Source: Mailhella massiliensis
GTDB taxonomy: Bacteria > Desulfobacterota > Desulfovibrionia > Desulfovibrionales > Desulfovibrionaceae
Assembly (NCBI RefSeq): GCF_020741395.1
Contig: NZ_DYZA01000030.1
Span: forward strand, 1-38,711
DNA length: 38,711 bases
Direction: 5' to 3'
The position numbers were made by a program, and so were the translations under genes. The notes under the pieces were generated by a model. That model ran no database searches, had not been told where the DNA came from, and saw nothing but the letters and a program-made list of their open reading frames with translations. Positions 1 to 7,900 of this stretch are shown piece by piece. Numbering within the stretch: the first letter of the stretch is position 1; every line of letters begins with the position of its first letter.

Positions 1-62
1 AAGCACATCCTTGTAGAATTGATGCGCTTCTTATAACTCAAATCTCGTGTAAACACTATCTA
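1..62 (-). mobile_element. End of an IS5-family element, left copy (partial)
   Basis: These 62 bases are the exact reverse complement of 37864-37925, the 5' end of the complete insertion sequence at the right edge. They hold the terminal inverted repeat and the leader up to, but not including, the transposase start codon. The transposase of this copy would read leftward out of the window. Perfect identity over 62 bases suggests two recent copies. The element is visible only in part, so whether its transposase is intact is unknown. Confidence 0.88.
44..62 (-). repeat. Terminal inverted repeat of the left IS copy
   Basis: Read on the minus strand this is TAGATAGTGTTTACACGAG, identical to the left repeat of the right IS copy (37864-37882) and 18/19 to its right repeat (38693-38711). 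The island proper starts at 63. Confidence 0.85.
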
Positions 63-114
63 GGAGTTTTTGGTGGAGAGATTATCGTAAGAAAATGTTG
101 AGTGTGAGAATTTG

Positions 115-138
115 TACGACATAGACTGCGATGTCGTA
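115..138. promoter_or_regulatory. Perfect 8-bp inverted repeat upstream of the TRAP operon
   Basis: TACGACAT (115-122) and ATGTCGTA (131-138) form a perfect dyad around an 8-base spacer, 51 bp before the dctP start. It may be an operator for a TRAP-operon regulator or a leader hairpin. No T tract follows, so it is not a classical terminator. No regulator gene lies beside it in the window. The rest of 63-189 holds the dctP leader, without a promoter I can call firmly. Confidence 0.45.
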
Positions 139-189
139 TGAAGGCTGAGGATAAAAAGGGGGGAATATGTCTATTGGAAGAGGAAGAAA

Positions 190-1224
190 ATGAAAAAAAT
201 CGTGCAGACCTTATGCGGTGTGGCTTTGAGCTGTGCTGTCGTGTCGTTTCCGGCGTTTGCTGCGGAGCAGTTTATTTTCAATTTTGAAACAGGTCTGGGT
301 TCTCAGTCCGTACAGCAGGTGCGGACACTGGAGGCCTGGAGCTCCACGGTGGAAAAGGCTTCCCAGGGGCGCATAAAAATCAATCTCTACCCCAACGGCT
401 CTCTTGCCCGGCCCAACGTCAATCTCATGGCCTGCCAGGACGGACTTGTGGATATCGCCTATCTGCACTCCTTCTTTTTCACCGACAGACTGAAGGCGCT
501 GGAAACTCTTTATGTTCCGGGGCTGAACATTACCGATCCGCGCGCCGCCTCGCTGGCCGTATGGGAGCTGATGGAAAAGCATCCTGTTTTTCATGAAGAG
601 GCGAAAGGGGTGAAGATACTCGGCGTACACGTTTCTCCCATGGTCATAGGCTCTGTGACCAGGGCCGTGGACGGTGTGGAGGCTTTCCGTGGCCTGCGCC
701 TGCGCACCAACGGCAAAAGTACGGCGGTGCTTGCGGAGCACATGGGCTCCAGAGTGATGACGGTGCCGGGACCTGATATCTTCATGAATCTTCAGAAAAA
801 AATAGTGGAAGCGGCAGTTGCCTCATGGGAAGGACACCGGGGCTTCGGACTTACGGATATATGCAATTCATTCACCGAAGGTGACTTCATCCCTCCCATT
901 TACTTTTATCTTGTCATCAACCGCAACCGGTGGGATGCGCTTCCGCCTGATCTGCAGAAAGTGATGGAGGACGCGGGCGGAGCGCGTTTTGCGGCCCTCG
1001 GAGGGGAAACGGAAGCCTTTATTGCAGCCGAGGTGAAGGCCGAGCTTGCCCGGGAAGGCAAGAAGGTGATCACCCTTACCGGCGAGGAAAGAAAAAAGAT
1101 GGATCAGGTGTGCACAACGGTGCGGGAAAGGGAACTTGCCCGCATGGAAAAGGAAGGCATGACGGAGGCCGGACGGTATGTTTCCGAATTTATGGATCTC
1201 ATGAAGAAATATGAAATGCGGTAA
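190..1224 (+). CDS. dctP: TRAP transporter periplasmic solute-binding protein DctP
   Basis: This 344-residue protein is the extracytoplasmic receptor of a tripartite ATP-independent (TRAP) transporter, which captures an organic acid-type ligand in the periplasm and hands it to the DctQM membrane complex. A clear signal peptide runs to about residue 24 (basic MKK start, hydrophobic core, AFA cleavage). The FRGLRLR segment (166-172) matches the conserved region holding the carboxylate-binding arginine, probably R172. Length fits the DctP family (about 320-350). The start is supported by AGGA at 181-184, five bases before ATG. It is the first gene of a three-gene operon. The ligand cannot be told from sequence: sialic acid, C4-dicarboxylates, sulfonates and others are used by this family. 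No catabolic gene accompanies it. Confidence 0.93.
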   Translation: MKKIVQTLCGVALSCAVVSFPAFAAEQFIFNFETGLGSQSVQQVRTLEAWSSTVEKASQGRIKINLYPNGSLARPNVNLMACQDGLVDIAYLHSFFFTDRLKALETLYVPGLNITDPRAASLAVWELMEKHPVFHEEAKGVKILGVHVSPMVIGSVTRAVDGVEAFRGLRLRTNGKSTAVLAEHMGSRVMTVPGPDIFMNLQKKIVEAAVASWEGHRGFGLTDICNSFTEGDFIPPIYFYLVINRNRWDALPPDLQKVMEDAGGARFAALGGETEAFIAAEVKAELAREGKKVITLTGEERKKMDQVCTTVRERELARMEKEGMTEAGRYVSEFMDLMKKYEMR

Positions 1225-1242
1225 CGAAGGGGAATCCTTGTT

Positions 1243-1752
1243 ATGAAAGCTGCTGCATTTGTGCGCAGCGTCGTGAGCGGTGCGGCCCGATGGGGAAACC
1301 TGGCGGGCTGTGCACTGCTTTTTTTCATGGCGCTTTTGATAACGACGGATGTTCTTGCCAGAAGTCTGGCGGATACCTCCATCCCCGGTGTTTTCGAGGT
1401 GGTGGAAGTGTGCATGGGAGCAATGGTCGGCTGTGGCCTTGCTTTTACCGGGGTAACGCATAGCCATCTTGATGTGGAAATCGTGACCGAACTCATGCCG
1501 CCGCGTGCCCGGAGCATTCTGCGCGCCTTCGGCAATATGCTCGGATTTCTCTTCTGCGCGGCAGCAGGAGTGAAAACGCTGAGTCTTGCGCTCGATGCCT
1601 TCAGCAACAGGGAATGCACTCCTACGACGAGCCTTTTGACGGGGCCATTCATCTTTCTGCTGGGACTTGGTTTCCTGCTGCTTGCCGTGGTTTTTCTGGT
1701 GCATGTTCATGAGGAGAGCAAAATCAGCAAAGAGGTGCGCCATGACCGCTGA
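1243..1752 (+). CDS. dctQ: TRAP transporter small membrane subunit DctQ
   Basis: A 169-residue membrane protein with about four hydrophobic segments (near residues 20-40, 48-70, 95-118 and 130-155), the size and topology of the DctQ/YiaM small TRAP subunit. It partners the large DctM permease and is required for sodium-driven uptake. It begins 18 bases after dctP behind a GAAGGGG ribosome-binding site, and its last 11 bases overlap the start of dctM, typical of translational coupling. Sequence conservation in this subunit is low in general, so assignment leans on position and topology. Confidence 0.9.
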   Translation: MKAAAFVRSVVSGAARWGNLAGCALLFFMALLITTDVLARSLADTSIPGVFEVVEVCMGAMVGCGLAFTGVTHSHLDVEIVTELMPPRARSILRAFGNMLGFLFCAAAGVKTLSLALDAFSNRECTPTTSLLTGPFIFLLGLGFLLLAVVFLVHVHEESKISKEVRHDR

Positions 1753-3043
1753 ATGGACGGGTTTTCTTGGTCTTGTCGTACTGCTGGCACTTCTTTTTCT
1801 TCGTGTGCCGGTGGCTGTGGCCATGGGTGTGGTCGGAGTATCCGGCATGATGGCTCTTCTCGGCATGGGGGCGGGCGTCAGTCTTTTACGTACGGCGCCG
1901 TGGACGAGTGTGGCCTCGTATGACTACGCCGTCATCCCGCTGTTCATGTTTATGGGGAATATCTGCTTTCATAGCGGCATATCTGAAGAACTCTTCCGGA
2001 TGCTGCACCGCCTGGTGGGACATTTCAGAGGCGGGCTTGCCCTTGCCACGGTGGGAGCGTGTGCCGGATTTGCGGCACTGAGCGGAACGACGCTGGCCAC
2101 GGCTGTGACCATGGGGGCCGTAGCTCTGCCGGAAATGAAGAAGCTCGGGTATGATCCTGCTCTCAGCACCGGCGTCGTGGCCGCCGGAGGCACTCTGGGA
2201 GTGCTTATTCCGCCGTCCACCGTTCTTGTTATATACGGTATGCTTACGGAACAGAATATTGCAGAACTGTTCATGGCAGGCATTGTACCCGGGATTCTTC
2301 AGGCGCTTTTTTATGCGGTGACGGTGGCTGTCGTGTGTCGGATGAAGCCCGACGCCGGTCCTGCCTGTGCTCCCTTTCCTTGGAAGGAAAGACTTGTCTC
2401 GCTCAGAGCTTCTTGGCCGGTACTGGCTCTTTTTGCTCTGATCATGGGGGGTATATGCCGGGGCTGGTTCAGCCCTTCGGAAGCCGCCGCAGTGGGAGCG
2501 TCGGGCGCGCTTGTCCTTGCGCTTCTCCGCCGCAGGCTGACGATGCACGCGTTTGGCGCATCGCTCATGGAGGCCGTCAAATCCACGGCCATGATCATGA
2601 TCGTCATGGTGGGAGCCATGCTGCTGGGATATTTTTTCTCGGTTACACGCATTCCCTTCACGCTGGCTTCCGAGGTAAGCGCCCTTGAGATCAGCCCCGT
2701 CATGATCATGGTGACGCTTGTGGTCATGTATGTTCTGCTCGGCTGTGTGATGATCCCCATCGCCATGATCGTTCTTACCATGCCCATTGTTTTTCCTCTC
2801 ATCACGTCTTTGGGGTACGACCCGGTATGGTTCGGCATCATTGTGGTACGAATCTTTGAGATAGCACAGATCACGCCTCCTGTGGGGCTCAATGTCTTCG
2901 TCATTAAATCGGTGGCCCATGATGTGCCGCTGACGACGATTTTCCGCGGCGTATCCTGGTTCCTTGTCGCCGACATCCTGCACTTGGCAATGCTCTTTGC
3001 TTTTTCCGGCCTGAGCCTCTGGCTTCCCTCCCTGATGCAATAG
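1742..3043 (+). CDS. dctM: TRAP transporter large permease subunit DctM
   Basis: A 433-residue, strongly hydrophobic protein with roughly a dozen membrane segments, the length typical of DctM. It shows family signatures such as the glycine/alanine-rich ALSGTTLATAVTMGAVALPE stretch, GGTLGVLIPPST, and the C-terminal ITPPVGLNVFV motif. It forms the sodium-coupled channel for the ligand delivered by DctP. The reading frame is open 25 codons upstream, but ATG at 1742 is preferred: it has an AGAGGTG ribosome-binding site and the usual dctQ overlap, and the extra codons are out-of-frame dctQ sequence. No obvious terminator follows. Confidence 0.93.
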   Translation: MTAEWTGFLGLVVLLALLFLRVPVAVAMGVVGVSGMMALLGMGAGVSLLRTAPWTSVASYDYAVIPLFMFMGNICFHSGISEELFRMLHRLVGHFRGGLALATVGACAGFAALSGTTLATAVTMGAVALPEMKKLGYDPALSTGVVAAGGTLGVLIPPSTVLVIYGMLTEQNIAELFMAGIVPGILQALFYAVTVAVVCRMKPDAGPACAPFPWKERLVSLRASWPVLALFALIMGGICRGWFSPSEAAAVGASGALVLALLRRRLTMHAFGASLMEAVKSTAMIMIVMVGAMLLGYFFSVTRIPFTLASEVSALEISPVMIMVTLVVMYVLLGCVMIPIAMIVLTMPIVFPLITSLGYDPVWFGIIVVRIFEIAQITPPVGLNVFVIKSVAHDVPLTTIFRGVSWFLVADILHLAMLFAFSGLSLWLPSLMQ

Positions 3044-3238
3044 AATAAGGGTGCACCGTGCTTTCGGGGGCAGATGCGGGACAAAGGCACTGTGGAGGCC
3101 TCGGGTATAAAAGGTGGCAACTTTTTGGTCTGATAGGGAATGTTCAGCAGAAAAGGCCTGGGCTAAGCTCAGCGGTGATGTCTGCAGATGGAATGGCACG
3201 AGGATGGAGCTTCGGTGGAAGGCAGGATTTCTGTATAT
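3044..3238 (+). promoter_or_regulatory. Long leader between TRAP operon and siderophore operon
   Basis: This part of the 267-base gene-free stretch holds no convincing gene. A 61-codon frame (3058-3243) lacks a good ribosome site and any recognisable composition. At 3122-3140 is TTTTTGGTCTGATAGGGAA, which resembles 33558-33576 upstream of the receptor gene and may be a site for the AraC-type regulator. No strong terminator for dctM was seen, so read-through from the TRAP operon into the siderophore genes is possible. Confidence 0.35.
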
Positions 3239-3263
3239 TTTGATAATGAATTTCATTTTCAAA
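3239..3263. promoter_or_regulatory. Fur box and promoter of the siderophore biosynthesis operon
   Basis: A 25-bp near-perfect palindrome (three mismatched centre/paired positions). Its core GATAATGAATTTCATTTTC (3242-3260) matches 15 of 19 positions of the Fur consensus GATAATGATAATCATTATC. It overlaps a candidate -35 element TTGATA (3240-3245), with a weak -10 AATAAA (3262-3267). Fur-Fe(II) bound here would block transcription of the aryl-AMP ligase operon starting at 3311. The palindrome is plain in the sequence; Fur control is inferred from the consensus. Confidence 0.8.
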
Positions 3264-3310
3264 TAAATCATGTCCCGAATGCGGCATGGTCGTAAGAAAG
3301 GAGAAGGTGG

Positions 3311-4912
3311 ATGTATCAGGTTCCTGTGCAGGAGTACATGGAGAAAGGATACTGGCAGCCCCTGACGCTGGGGGAGGAACTGCATGAAGCGGCACGAAAA
3401 TACGCCGGCAGGACTGCCGTTGTCGCGCCGGACGGTTCGGTGACGTACGGGGAGCTTGATTGTCTGGCGGATGAGTATGCCGCAGGGATAGCCGGCCTCG
3501 GCATTCAGTCCGGTGACAGGGTGCTGGTGCAGCTTCCCAACAAGCTGTCGCTCATGGTGACGGTTTTTGCCCTGTTCAGGCTGGGGGCGATTCCCATCAT
3601 GGCACTTCCCGCCAGTCGTCAGGCCGATGTGACGGCCCTGTGCGCTCTTGCAGAGCCTGTGGCCTATATTACCACCGATCGTTCCGGTTCTCTGGAATAC
3701 GGTCCCACGGTAGAGGCCCTGAAATCGGGGTATCCTCATCTTCGTCATATCATTACCGACAACGGCGGCATAGAGGGGACCATTCCCCTGCAGAGCCTTC
3801 GGAAGCAGGGCGGCCTGCCGCCTTCCGGGACGTGTTCCTTTACGGATACGGCGCTGCTGCTGCTTTCCGGGGGAACCACGGGCACGCCAAAGCTCATTCC
3901 CCGCCGTCATACCGACTATGCCTACAATGCAAGGGCGGCTTCCGAACGACTGAACCTGTGTGAGAAGGACGCGTATCTTGTGGTGCTTCCTGCCGCGCAC
4001 AATTTTTCTCTGTCCGCTCCGGGTATTATAGGAACGCTCATGCACGGCGGCAAGGTCGTTCTTGCCGGAAATGTCGGTCCTGAGGAGGCTTTTGCCCTCA
4101 TTGAGCGTGAGCGCGTCACCTTTACGGCGCTTGTTCCGGCGCTGCTCAATCTGTGGCTGGAAGTGAGGGAGTGGGAAGAGGTGGATATTTCTTCCCTGCG
4201 CTTCATCGAGGCGGGCGGTTCGGCGGTGGATCCCGGCATGGCGGCCCGTGTGGAGCCGGTACTCGGCTGCAAGATGGTCAATGTGTTCGGAACGGCGGAA
4301 GGGCTTATCTGCACCACGTCGCTGGACGATGATGAGGAAACCATCTGCAATACGCAGGGACGGCCCATTTCTCCGGCCGATGAGGTGCGCATGGTGGATG
4401 AGCACGGCAATGACGTGCCCTATGGTCAGGCCGGGGAAATGATAGTGCGCGGCCCGTATACCATTCAGGGATACTATCGCGCCCCCGAAGTGAACCGCCA
4501 TGCCGTCACGGAGGACGGATACTATCACACCGGTGACGTCGCCCGTTTTACGCCGGAAGGCAGGATTGTGGTCTGCGGCCGTATCAAGGAGCAGATCAAC
4601 CGGGCAGGGGAGAAGGTTGCCCCCGTGGAAGTGGAAAACGTGCTGCGTACGATGCCCGGCGTCACGGATGCCGCGGTGGTGGGTGTGGAAGATGCGGAAC
4701 TTGGCGAGCGCATTTGTGCATGGATCATGACGGATGGGGACGCGCTTTCCCTGGCCGATGTGTATTCCCATTTTGAAAAGAACGGCATGGCGCGTTTCAA
4801 ATATCCCGATCAGCTTGAAGTCGCGGAGTCGTGGCCTGTGACCAGTGTGGGCAAGGTGGACAAGCGTGCTCTGGCCGTCATGGCTGCAGAGCGCCGGGCC
4901 GCCGGAAACTGA
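3311..4912 (+). CDS. Salicylate/2,3-dihydroxybenzoate-AMP ligase (EntE/YbtE/DhbE family)
   Basis: This 533-residue stand-alone adenylation enzyme activates an aryl acid as acyl-AMP and loads it on the ArCP of the next protein. It has the LLSGGTTGTPKLIPR P-loop-like motif (about 188-202), HNFSLSAPG, the YHTGDVA motif and a C-terminal GK(V)DK lysine. Counting from DhbE, N231 (equivalent to N235) is kept, as in all aryl-acid enzymes, but A236 and I333 stand where I recall S240/V337 for dihydroxybenzoate and C240/L337 for salicylate. The aryl substrate is therefore uncertain. AGGAG ends eight bases before ATG. It heads the Fur-controlled operon, 37 bases before the NRPS. No salicylate synthase or entABC-like genes are in the window. 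Confidence 0.93.
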   Translation: MYQVPVQEYMEKGYWQPLTLGEELHEAARKYAGRTAVVAPDGSVTYGELDCLADEYAAGIAGLGIQSGDRVLVQLPNKLSLMVTVFALFRLGAIPIMALPASRQADVTALCALAEPVAYITTDRSGSLEYGPTVEALKSGYPHLRHIITDNGGIEGTIPLQSLRKQGGLPPSGTCSFTDTALLLLSGGTTGTPKLIPRRHTDYAYNARAASERLNLCEKDAYLVVLPAAHNFSLSAPGIIGTLMHGGKVVLAGNVGPEEAFALIERERVTFTALVPALLNLWLEVREWEEVDISSLRFIEAGGSAVDPGMAARVEPVLGCKMVNVFGTAEGLICTTSLDDDEETICNTQGRPISPADEVRMVDEHGNDVPYGQAGEMIVRGPYTIQGYYRAPEVNRHAVTEDGYYHTGDVARFTPEGRIVVCGRIKEQINRAGEKVAPVEVENVLRTMPGVTDAAVVGVEDAELGERICAWIMTDGDALSLADVYSHFEKNGMARFKYPDQLEVAESWPVTSVGKVDKRALAVMAAERRAAGN

Positions 4913-4949
4913 ACATTTTCCAACGGACGATTTTGGAACAGGTGAATAC

Positions 4950-7900
4950 ATGGCAGTTAAGGACCCCGCAGCGATAGAGTATGATGTTGTCCGGCAGAGC
5001 ATAGAAAAGCTGACCGCGACGACGCTGTTTTCCGATACGGATAATCTTGTCGGTCTTGGGCTGGACTCTTTGAAGATCATGCGTCTTGTCAGCCGCTGGC
5101 GCAAAGCCGGTGTGAAGGTCACGTTTGCCGAAATGATGGCGGAACCGGTACTTCAGCGCTGGATGGAGATTCTGCGCCTCAGGGCAGGGGAAAATGTTCT
5201 GGAAGAGCGCATGGAGCGGACGGAACCGGAGGACGCCCCCTTTGCCCTGACGGATGTTCAGTATGCCTATTGGATAGGTCGCAGGGACGGACAGGCTCTT
5301 GGTGGGGTAGGCTGTCACGCCTATATAGAACTGGACGGTCGTAATGTTGACTCTGATCGTCTTGCCGAGGCCTGGCGTATAGTGCTGAGTCATCATGCCA
5401 TGCTGCGTACAGTATTTCTTGAGGACGGCAGACAGAGCGTTCAGCCGGAGGCCTCTTCCGGCGCGCTTGTCGTGCACGACTGTACGCGGATGGACGGCAA
5501 CGAGGAAGCCGCTTTTCTCGCTGAACGGAGAAAGGCGCTTTCCTGCCGCCGGCTTGAAGTGGAAAAAGGCCGTCTTGCCGGTCTTGAGCTGTGCCTTCTT
5601 TCCGGGGGACGTACCCGGATTTTTTTCGACATCGACCTGCTGGTTGCGGATGTGCAGAGTTTCTGCATCGTGCTTCGTGACCTGGCCGCCGCCTATGCGC
5701 GCGGTGTCAGCCCTGCGGTACCGGCGGACTGGCGCTTCTCCGACTACCTGGCGAAGAAGGAGGTCCGGATCCGCGCCGACAGGGAAAGAGATGCCCTCTG
5801 GTGGAAGAATCGTCTTTCCGAATTTCCCGGCGCCCCCGCTCTTCCGCTCAGATGCGATCCGTCGCAGGTGGAAAGAGCCACCTACAGGAGGCGCATCTTC
5901 CGTCTTTCTCCCGGGGAATGGAATGAGGTGAAGGCGGAGGCGAAGGCGCGCGGCGTCACGGCCGCCATGGTGCTGCTTACGGCCTATGCCGAAGTGCTGG
6001 CCCGGTGGAGCAGTCACTCCAGGTTTTTCATCAATCTTCCGCTTTTTGACCGTGAAACGGGAGACGCCGGACTGGAAGACGTGGTGGCGGACTTCACCAA
6101 TCTTCTGCTGGTGGACGTGGACTGTACTGAGGAAAAAAGCTTTTTTGACCGCCTGAGGGATATACAGGCCCGCTTTTACGAGAATGCGGCACATTCTTCC
6201 TTTTCCGGCGTGAGCGTACAGCGTGAGCTTGCGAAGATACGTCCCGGCGAGACGTTCATTGCTCCTGTGGTGTTCGCCTGCAATCTGGGGACGCCCCTTC
6301 TTACCGACGAATGCCGGGAACATCTGGGCGTGCTGCATGATATGCTTTCCCAAACTCCTCAGGTCTGGCTGGACTATCAGGTATATGAAAGCTCCGACGG
6401 TGGACTGGTACTCGCCTGGGATACGGCGGAAGAGCTTTTCCCTGAGGGGATGGTGGATGATATGCTCCTTGCCTGCGGTCATCTTTTACAGGAGCTTGCC
6501 GGAGACCGCGACTTCTGGGATTGCGTACCCGATGTTTTGCCCGAGCGTCAGCGCGAGGCCCGGGAAAAGGATAAGGCTCTGGCACAGCCTGCGCCGGATG
6601 CACTTCTTCATGCCGGATTTTTTGAATTGGCAGCAGTGCACGGCGAACTCGTGGCCCTTGTGGATGGCATGACGGGGGAGAGCGTCACCTATGGGGAACT
6701 TGCACGGGATGCACTTCGTGTTGCCGCGCTTCTTCAGGAACGGGGAGTGAAAAAGGGTATGCCAGTGGCCGTTACCCTGCCGAAGGGCAGAGAACAGATC
6801 GTTGCCGTGCTGGGCGTGCTTGCGGCGGGTGGTTTTTATGTTCCGGTGAGCCATACCCAGCCTGCGGCAAGGCGGGAGCGCATACTTCATCGTACGCAGG
6901 GGCGCTTTGTTCTCGGTGCTGCCGATGTGGTGGAACCTTCCTCCCTTCCCGAGGGCGTCGAATTCGTGGATATGGCGGATCGTTTTTCCATACCGCCGTT
7001 GAGCGCTCCTGTTGCCGTGGATGCCGCCGACCTTGCCTACGTCATCTTTACTTCCGGTTCTACGGGTGAACCCAAAGGCGTGGCCATAGAACATCGCAGC
7101 GCGGCAAACACCATCCGCGACATCAACAGCCGGTTGAATCCGGGCACGATGGATGCCTGTCTGGCAGTATCCTCTCTGGATTTTGACCTTTCCGTGTACG
7201 ATATTTTCGGCACTCTTTCTTGCGGGGCGAAGCTGGTGTTGCTGAGTGAAGCTACGCGCCGGAGTGCAGAAGACTGGGTTGATGTTGTCTGCCGGCATGG
7301 CGTGACGATATGGAATTCCGTGCCCATTCTGCTGGATATGCTTCTTGTCGCAGCCGAAGGACGGGGGTGGAAGCTGCCTTTGCGCGCTGCACTTCTGTCT
7401 GGAGACTGGATAGGACTGGATCTGCCGCTCCGGCTTGCGTCATGCACATCTCATGCGCGTTTCATTGCCATGGGAGGAGCTACGGAAGCCTCCATCTGGT
7501 CGAACATCATGGAAGTTCCCACGCCGGTTCCCTCCTTCTGGAAGTCCATACCGTACGGAAGGCCGCTGTCTCTTCAGAGCTACCGCGTCGTGGATGCAAA
7601 GGGGAGAGACTGTCCCGACTGGGTGGAGGGAGAACTGTGGATAGGCGGGGCCGGAGTCGCCCGCTGCTATCTCGGCGATGAGGAGCGTTCCGCCGGGCGT
7701 TTTCTGGAGGAAGGCGGGATCCGCTGGTACAGAACCGGCGACATGGGGCGCTTCTGGCCGGACGGAACCCTGGAGTTTCTCGGCCGAGTCGACAGTCAGG
7801 TGAAAATACGCGGTCATCGCATTGAGCTCGGAGAAATAGAAGCCGCCATGCGGCAGTGCCCCGCCGTAAAGGATGCCGTTGCCGTGACCGTGACCGGATC

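Noticed and set aside
3058..3243. Small plus-strand frame in the siderophore leader
   Set aside because: GTG start without a good ribosome site, no family resemblance, and it runs into the Fur box/promoter.
1886..5122. Very long minus-strand open frame (1078 codons)
   Set aside because: It lies opposite dctM, the Fur promoter region and the aryl-AMP ligase, crosses gene boundaries, and its translation is rich in His/Arg with no domain pattern. It is an antisense shadow of GC-rich coding sequence.
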